A stretch of 64,000 nt of DNA from the NCBI RefSeq assembly GCF_004364325.1, contig NZ_SOCP01000024.1, positions 62,001-126,000 on the forward strand, read 5' to 3'. Below are positions 60,150 through 64,000 of the stretch, piece by piece (the stretch's first letter is position 1; each line of letters opens with the position of its first letter). This DNA comes from Actinophytocola oryzae (GTDB lineage Bacteria > Actinomycetota > Actinomycetes > Mycobacteriales > Pseudonocardiaceae). The translations under genes were made by a program, and so were the position numbers. Under the pieces are notes generated by a model. The model was not told the origin of the DNA. It worked only from the letters and a program-made list of their open reading frames with translations, and did not search any database.

Positions 60150-60641
60150 TCAGGCCGCCAAGTGCTGCTGCGCGGTCAGCCGCCGCGTCACACCGATGAC
60201 CGCGTACGCGGGCGGCAGCCCCCGCGCCGGGCTCGGTGGCTCGATCCAGCGCCAGAGCTGCCCGGACACGGTGTCAGGGCCCGTCGGGATCGGCAGGTGC
60301 GCCCCGTGCGGCGCGACGTCGACCCGGACGTGGGAGAGGTCGGCCGCGATGGTGGGCCGAATTCGGTCGAGTGGCTTGGTCAGGAAGGTCCAGCGGCGGC
60401 CGTCCGGGTCCGCGAAGACCGGTCCGGACAGCATCGCGATAGTCAGCTCGGCGTGGACGTGCGCCCCGAGCGGTGCCGGCATGGTGACGGCGTCGAGTAC
60501 CTGGCCGGTCGCGACGATGAGTACCCGGGTGCCCACCTGTACGGAGACCGGCCAGCCGAGTAACTCCTCGTAGGTGTCACGGCCGTGGGCGAGCTCTCGG
60601 AGCCACGCCGGCGCCGGCCGGTTCGTGATCGAGATTGTCAT
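60150..60641 (-). CDS. Unknown protein, short alpha/beta
   Basis: A 163-residue soluble protein. The N-terminus contains a helix (APAWLRELAHGRDTYEELLGWPVSVQ) followed by strands (TRVLIVATGQVLDAVTMP, RRWTFLTKPLDRI). No catalytic motif is recognisable. GAGG lies about 8 bases before ATG 60641. I recall similar small proteins in other actinomycetes beside DNA primase/polymerase-type genes, but none is here, so no function is given. Confidence 0.65.
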   Translation of the reverse strand: MTISITNRPAPAWLRELAHGRDTYEELLGWPVSVQVGTRVLIVATGQVLDAVTMPAPLGAHVHAELTIAMLSGPVFADPDGRRWTFLTKPLDRIRPTIAADLSHVRVDVAPHGAHLPIPTGPDTVSGQLWRWIEPPSPARGLPPAYAVIGVTRRLTAQQHLAA

Positions 60642-60771
60642 GGTAATCCTCGTATGGATTAGGCGGTGCCGAGGCTGGGCCCCGACACCGACCACGTTTC
60701 CATGGCGCGGACGACCGCCGGTGGAATTCACGTTGAGTTTCGATTCATGCGCAACCGAAATTCATGCCGGT

Positions 60772-61512
60772 TCAGTGGGCGAAAGCGGAGTTCAGATCAC
60801 CGTTCGTCAGCGTGGTGACCGTCCTGTCGTAGGTCCCGGCCCGCAGGATCTCGGTGGCCGCGTCCCGCACGAGCGAGTACGCCGCGGTAGTGATCGCGGG
60901 CCCGACGCTGATCCGCCGCACCCCGAGTTCCGCCAGCTCGGCCACCGAAGGAGCCCCGGCCCAGACCATGATGTTGAGCGGCGCCGAAATACGCGAGACC
61001 AACTCACGAATGATGTCGGGATCGACGACGCCCGGCACGAAGATCCCGTCGGCTCCGGCGTCGAGATAGCGCCGAGCCCGCTCGACGGTCTCGTCGACCC
61101 CGCCGACGCCTTGCAGGAACGTGTCGATCCGGGCATTGACGAAGACGTTCCCGCCTGCCGCCCGGGCGTCGGCGATGCGCTGGACCTGCGCGGTGGCGCC
61201 GTCCTCGATGTTGATCCCGACGACCCCGACGTCCACGACCTTCTTCACGGTGTCCGCCGTGTCCCCGTACCCGCTCTCGATGTCGGCCGTGACCGGCAGG
61301 TCGACGGCCCTGACGATCCGCGCGACGGCGTCGACGGCGTCGTCGACGGCGAGCCGGTCCCCGTCGGGTACTCCGAGGCTCCAGGCGACCCCGGCGCTGG
61401 TGGTGGCGATGGCCTCGGCCCCCGACTGCTCGATGATCCGCGCGCTGGCGGCATCCCAGGCGTTGGGCAGGACCAGCGGTCCCCCGGAAGTGTGACGATC
61501 ACGAAAGTTCAT
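60772..61512 (-). CDS. Isocitrate lyase/PEP-mutase family enzyme
   Basis: A 246-residue TIM-barrel enzyme of the isocitrate lyase/phosphoenolpyruvate mutase superfamily, which makes or breaks C-C or C-P bonds next to a carboxylate. Motifs: LVLPNAWDAASARI, ATTSAGVAWSLG, VTADIESGYGDT (metal-binding Asp/Glu), GINIEDGA, FVNARIDTFL and DGIFVPGV. The K-K-C-G-H active-site loop of true isocitrate lyases is absent, so it is closer to PEP-mutase/oxaloacetate-hydrolase types. The exact substrate is unknown. Confidence 0.9.
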   Translation of the reverse strand: MNFRDRHTSGGPLVLPNAWDAASARIIEQSGAEAIATTSAGVAWSLGVPDGDRLAVDDAVDAVARIVRAVDLPVTADIESGYGDTADTVKKVVDVGVVGINIEDGATAQVQRIADARAAGGNVFVNARIDTFLQGVGGVDETVERARRYLDAGADGIFVPGVVDPDIIRELVSRISAPLNIMVWAGAPSVAELAELGVRRISVGPAITTAAYSLVRDAATEILRAGTYDRTVTTLTNGDLNSAFAH

Positions 61513-61545
61513 GGGGAGACCCCATCAGGCACGGGCTCTCCCCAT

Positions 61546-61591
61546 CTGGCCGTTTTCGGACACGTACGTGTGCGTGTCCGAAAACGGCCAG
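61546..61591. other. Long perfect hairpin between divergent genes
   Basis: A 19-base perfect inverted repeat (CTGGCCGTTTTCGGACACG and its complement) with an 8-base loop, in the 111-base gap between two divergent starts. It ends 32 bases before the ogt start. A terminator is not expected here, so an operator, attenuator or inserted repeat is more likely. Confidence 0.75.
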
Positions 61592-61623
61592 TCAGGATCC
61601 CGTGTGGCGGGCAACCTGGACAC

Positions 61624-62109
61624 ATGCGGACGCACACGGTGATGGACAGCCCAGTGGGACGGTTGACGCTGGTCGCCACCGACGGAGTCCTGAGTGGCCT
61701 GTACATGGACGAGCAACGTCACCGCCCCATGGCGGACCTGTTCGGCACTCGCGACGACACGAAGTCGATGGCGGTGAAGGAACAGCTGGAGGCCTACTTC
61801 GCGGGCACGCTGCGGGAGTTCACGGTGCCGATGACGTTCACGGGCACCGTCTTCCAACGTCGGGTATGGACAGAGCTGCGCACGATCCCGTACGGCGAGA
61901 CCACCACGTACGGGGAGCTGGCGGAGCGCCTGGGCCGGCCGACGGCGGCACGAGCGGTGGGCCTGGCGAACGGCAGGAACCCGATCGGCATCATCGTCCC
62001 GTGTCACCGGGTGGTCGGCTCGACCGGCAGCCTCACCGGCTACGGCGGCGGCCTCCCGCGCAAGCGCTACCTGCTGGACTTCGAGATGGGCATCCCGTCG
62101 CTGCTGTGA
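61624..62109 (+). CDS. ogt: Methylated-DNA-protein-cysteine methyltransferase
   Basis: A 161-residue DNA repair protein that removes O6-alkyl groups from guanine in a suicide reaction. The family site GIIVPCHRVVGSTGSLTGYGGG contains the acceptor Cys127, and the preceding RPTAARAVGLANGRNPIG helix-turn-helix binds DNA. An N-terminal small domain (SPVGRLTLVATDGVLSGLY) completes it. ATG at 61624 follows the 46-base hairpin. Transcribed away from the PEP-mutase-like gene. Confidence 0.95.
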   Translation: MRTHTVMDSPVGRLTLVATDGVLSGLYMDEQRHRPMADLFGTRDDTKSMAVKEQLEAYFAGTLREFTVPMTFTGTVFQRRVWTELRTIPYGETTTYGELAERLGRPTAARAVGLANGRNPIGIIVPCHRVVGSTGSLTGYGGGLPRKRYLLDFEMGIPSLL

Positions 62110-62115
62110 CCAGGC

Positions 62116-62634
62116 TCAGAGATACTGCCCGGTCCCGCGAATCCCGTGACCCTCGGCGGCGGCCGCTTCGGCCGACCCGGGCGGCAACCCGCGCCGCATC
62201 TGCTCCAGCTGCGCGCGAGCGGCCATCTGCTGCGCGAAGAGGGCCGTCTGGATCCCGTGGAACAAACCCTCCAGCCACCCGACCAGCTGGGCCTGCGCGA
62301 TGCGCAGCTCGCCGTCCGACGGCGTGTTCCCCTCGGTGAACGGCAGCGACAGCCGCTCCAGCTCGTCCCGCAGCTCGGGGGCCAGCCCGTCCTCGAGCTC
62401 GGCGATCGACCGCTGGTGAATCTCGCGCAAACGATTGCGTGACGCCTCGTCGAGCGGTGCGGCCCGCACCTCCTCGAGCAACTGCTTGATCATCGTGCCG
62501 ATGCGCATGACCTTCGCGGGCTGCTCGACCATCTCGCCGACCTGCTCACTGCCGTCGGGCAGAGCGGCACCGGCCGGAGTCCCGTCGGGGCCTATTACCA
62601 CCATCGGCTGCTCGCCGCCCTGGTCAGAGTTCAT
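62116..62634 (-). CDS. bpa: Bacterial proteasome activator Bpa/PafE
   Basis: A 172-residue ATP-independent proteasome activator (DUF2587). The helical-bundle core (VGEMVEQPAKVMRIGTMIKQL, then RNRLREIHQRSIAELEDGL, then QLVGWLEGLFHGIQTALFAQQ) matches the ring-forming family, and the last four residues GQYL are the docking motif that opens the 20S gate. This implies that the organism has a Pup-proteasome system, an actinobacterial trait. ATG at 62634; convergent with ogt, with 6 bases between stops. It diverges from the PLP-fold gene by 76 bases. Confidence 0.93.
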   Translation of the reverse strand: MNSDQGGEQPMVVIGPDGTPAGAALPDGSEQVGEMVEQPAKVMRIGTMIKQLLEEVRAAPLDEASRNRLREIHQRSIAELEDGLAPELRDELERLSLPFTEGNTPSDGELRIAQAQLVGWLEGLFHGIQTALFAQQMAARAQLEQMRRGLPPGSAEAAAAEGHGIRGTGQYL

Positions 62635-62710
62635 CTGCACGGGTTCGAGAGTAGCCGTGACCCGCACCCCGCAAACGTGCGCCCCAGGCGCGACCGTACG
62701 GTGTGGTGCC

Positions 62711-63919
62711 ATGGCGTTCGACGTCGCTGCGATTCGGGGTTGGTTCCCCGCGTTGGGTGACGGCTGGATTCATCTGGACGCCCCCGCGGGCATGCAGGTA
62801 CCGGAACAGGTCGCGACCGCGGTGTCCACCGCCCTGCGCGCGCCGGTGTCCGGCCCGGGCGGCGTCTTCCCGGCCTCACAGCGCGCCGAGGCGATCGTCG
62901 ACGCGGCGCGCCGGGCCATCGCCGACGTCGTCGGGTGCGATCCCGCCGGAGTCGTGCTCGGGCCCAACCCCGCCGTCCTGCTCCAGCGGCTCGCCGAGTC
63001 GGTGGGCGCGGCGTGGGTGATCGGCGACGAGGTGATCGTCTCCCGGCTCGACCACGCCCAGAACATCGCGCCATGGCTGCGGGTCGCCCAGCGTGCCGGC
63101 GCGACGACCCGCTGGGCCGAGATCGACATCGAGACCTGCGAGCTGCCCGCGTGGCAGTACGAGGGGCTCATCAACCACCGCACGAAGGCCGTCGCCGTCA
63201 CGGCCGCGTCCGGGGTGGTCGGCACGCGTCCCGACCTGGCCAAGATCACAGCCCTCGCGAAGGAAGCGGGCGCGCTCGTCGTGGTCGACGCGTCCTCGGG
63301 TGCGCCGTTCGTGCCGCTCGACATCAAGGCCGTCGGAGCCGACGTCATCGCCGTCAACGCGACCGCGTGGGGCGGCCCGACCGTCGGTGCGCTCGCGTTC
63401 GCGGACCCGGCGCTCATCGAACGGCTGCCCGCGTGCTCGCTCGCGCCGAACCAGACCGGACCGGGCAGGCTGGAGCTGGGCCAGCACGCCTACCCGCTGC
63501 TCGCGGGACTCGTCGCGTCCGTCGAGTACCTCGCGTCCCTGGACGACGCCGCCACCGGCACCCGCCGCGAGCGCATCCAGACCTCCATCGGCTCCGCGAA
63601 GTCCTACCAGGCGGCGATGCTCGGCAAGCTGGTCTCCGAGCTGCGCGGCCTGCTGCACGTCACGGTCATCGGCGACGCGATGCGCCGCATCCCGGCGCTC
63701 GCGTTCACCGTCGCGGACATCAAGGCGTCGACCGTGATCGCGCACCTGGCCGACCGCGGCATCTGCGCGTTCGCCGACGACGTGCCCAGCGGCGTGTTCG
63801 CCGCGCTGGGCGTCGCCGAGGTGGGTGGCGCGGTCCGCCTCGGCCTCGCGCACTACACGACGTCGGTGGAGATCGACGCGCTCGTCGAGGCCGTCGCGGC
63901 GCTGACGTCGATCAGCTGA
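62711..63919 (+). CDS. Class V aminotransferase-fold protein lacking PLP lysine
   Basis: A 402-residue protein of the cysteine-desulfurase/aminotransferase class V fold. Residues for PLP-phosphate and ring binding are partly kept (LDAPAGMQVP, VVVDASSGAPFVPLDIKAVGADV). Where active enzymes have the Schiff-base Lys (S-x-H-K) before the G-P-x-x-G turn, this protein reads VNATAWGGPTVGAL, with Ala-Trp instead. The same change is remembered in the M. tuberculosis homologue Rv3778c, so the loss is family-wide rather than local damage. ATG at 62711. It may bind PLP without a covalent link or have a non-catalytic role. Its stop overlaps the convergent MDR gene's stop. Confidence 0.88.
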   Translation: MAFDVAAIRGWFPALGDGWIHLDAPAGMQVPEQVATAVSTALRAPVSGPGGVFPASQRAEAIVDAARRAIADVVGCDPAGVVLGPNPAVLLQRLAESVGAAWVIGDEVIVSRLDHAQNIAPWLRVAQRAGATTRWAEIDIETCELPAWQYEGLINHRTKAVAVTAASGVVGTRPDLAKITALAKEAGALVVVDASSGAPFVPLDIKAVGADVIAVNATAWGGPTVGALAFADPALIERLPACSLAPNQTGPGRLELGQHAYPLLAGLVASVEYLASLDDAATGTRRERIQTSIGSAKSYQAAMLGKLVSELRGLLHVTVIGDAMRRIPALAFTVADIKASTVIAHLADRGICAFADDVPSGVFAALGVAEVGGAVRLGLAHYTTSVEIDALVEAVAALTSIS

Positions 63920-64000
63920 CGCGCATGACGACCTTGCCGTGCACGTCGCCCGCCTCGAGCATGCGGTGCGCGTCGCCCGCGTCCTGGATCGGCACGACCG
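63912..64000 (-). CDS. MDR zinc-type alcohol dehydrogenase/quinone reductase (3' end)
   Basis: The last 28 or so codons of a gene running beyond the window: VVPIQDAGDAHRMLEAGDVHGKVVMRVS then TGA. The DAGDAHRMLEAG...GKVV pattern is the conserved C-terminus of medium-chain dehydrogenases/quinone oxidoreductases that use NAD(P)H. The stop overlaps the convergent neighbour's end by 8 bases. Substrate unknown from this fragment. Confidence 0.8.
   Translation of the reverse strand, partial: VVPIQDAGDAHRMLEAGDVHGKVVMRVS

Overview
High-GC actinobacterial chromosome segment, most like a member of the Pseudonocardiales. This rests on the GC-rich codon use, the many GTG starts, the type VII secretion (T7SS/ESX) genes, an LCP cell-wall ligase, a proteasome activator ending in GQYL and PknB-type kinases; the exact genus is an inference. 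No rRNA, tRNA, CRISPR array or insertion sequence was found.

Layout. (1) 1-2519: a T7SS substrate/chaperone module, a PPE-like secreted protein followed by EspG. (2) 2527-7981, minus strand: PhoU, a very long LCP protein and a GGDEF cyclase. (3) 8105-15054: a minus-strand run (eccE, a LuxR-type regulator, a beta-helix/AAA+ fusion, an orphan response regulator, a lipoprotein) diverging from a response regulator/histidine kinase pair whose regulator is a close paralogue of the orphan. (4) 15134-21526: four overlapping plus-strand genes, a membrane-anchored FN3 protein, MoxR, DUF58 and a DUF3488/transglutaminase-like protein that lacks its catalytic Cys and His. (5) 21531-31314, minus strand: a coupled four-gene block of two small helical proteins, a 2889-residue toxin-like protein with an internal YwqJ-type deaminase and a caspase/C80-like C-terminal domain, and a 121-residue trailing protein. 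This gene order resembles EsxF-EsxE-CpnT-IFT of M. tuberculosis. (6) 31439-42497: the ESX core, with mycosin, two WXG100-type proteins, EccC, two secreted or associated proteins, EccB and EccD. (7) 42639-46113: two duplicated proteins of unknown function coupled to a membrane pseudokinase. (8) 46116-64000: housekeeping and accessory genes (DusB, SNF2 helicase, MFS/ArsR pair, FHA protein, a PknB-type kinase, DUF1266, DUF6328, a PEP-mutase-like enzyme, Ogt, Bpa, a lysine-less aminotransferase-fold protein and the end of an MDR dehydrogenase), with gene remnants and short dispersed repeats at about 47.3-47.7 kb and 56.4-59.3 kb.

How it fits together. EccB, EccC, EccD, EccE and mycosin supply a complete membrane secretion machine. 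The AAA+ fusion may take the role of EccA, the WXG100 pair and the PPE-like proteins are likely cargo, EspG is the chaperone, and the 21.5-31.3 kb block is the most likely effector/immunity system exported by it. Two-component, LuxR-type and phospho-signalling genes (pseudokinase, kinase, FHA) surround the machine and probably control it.
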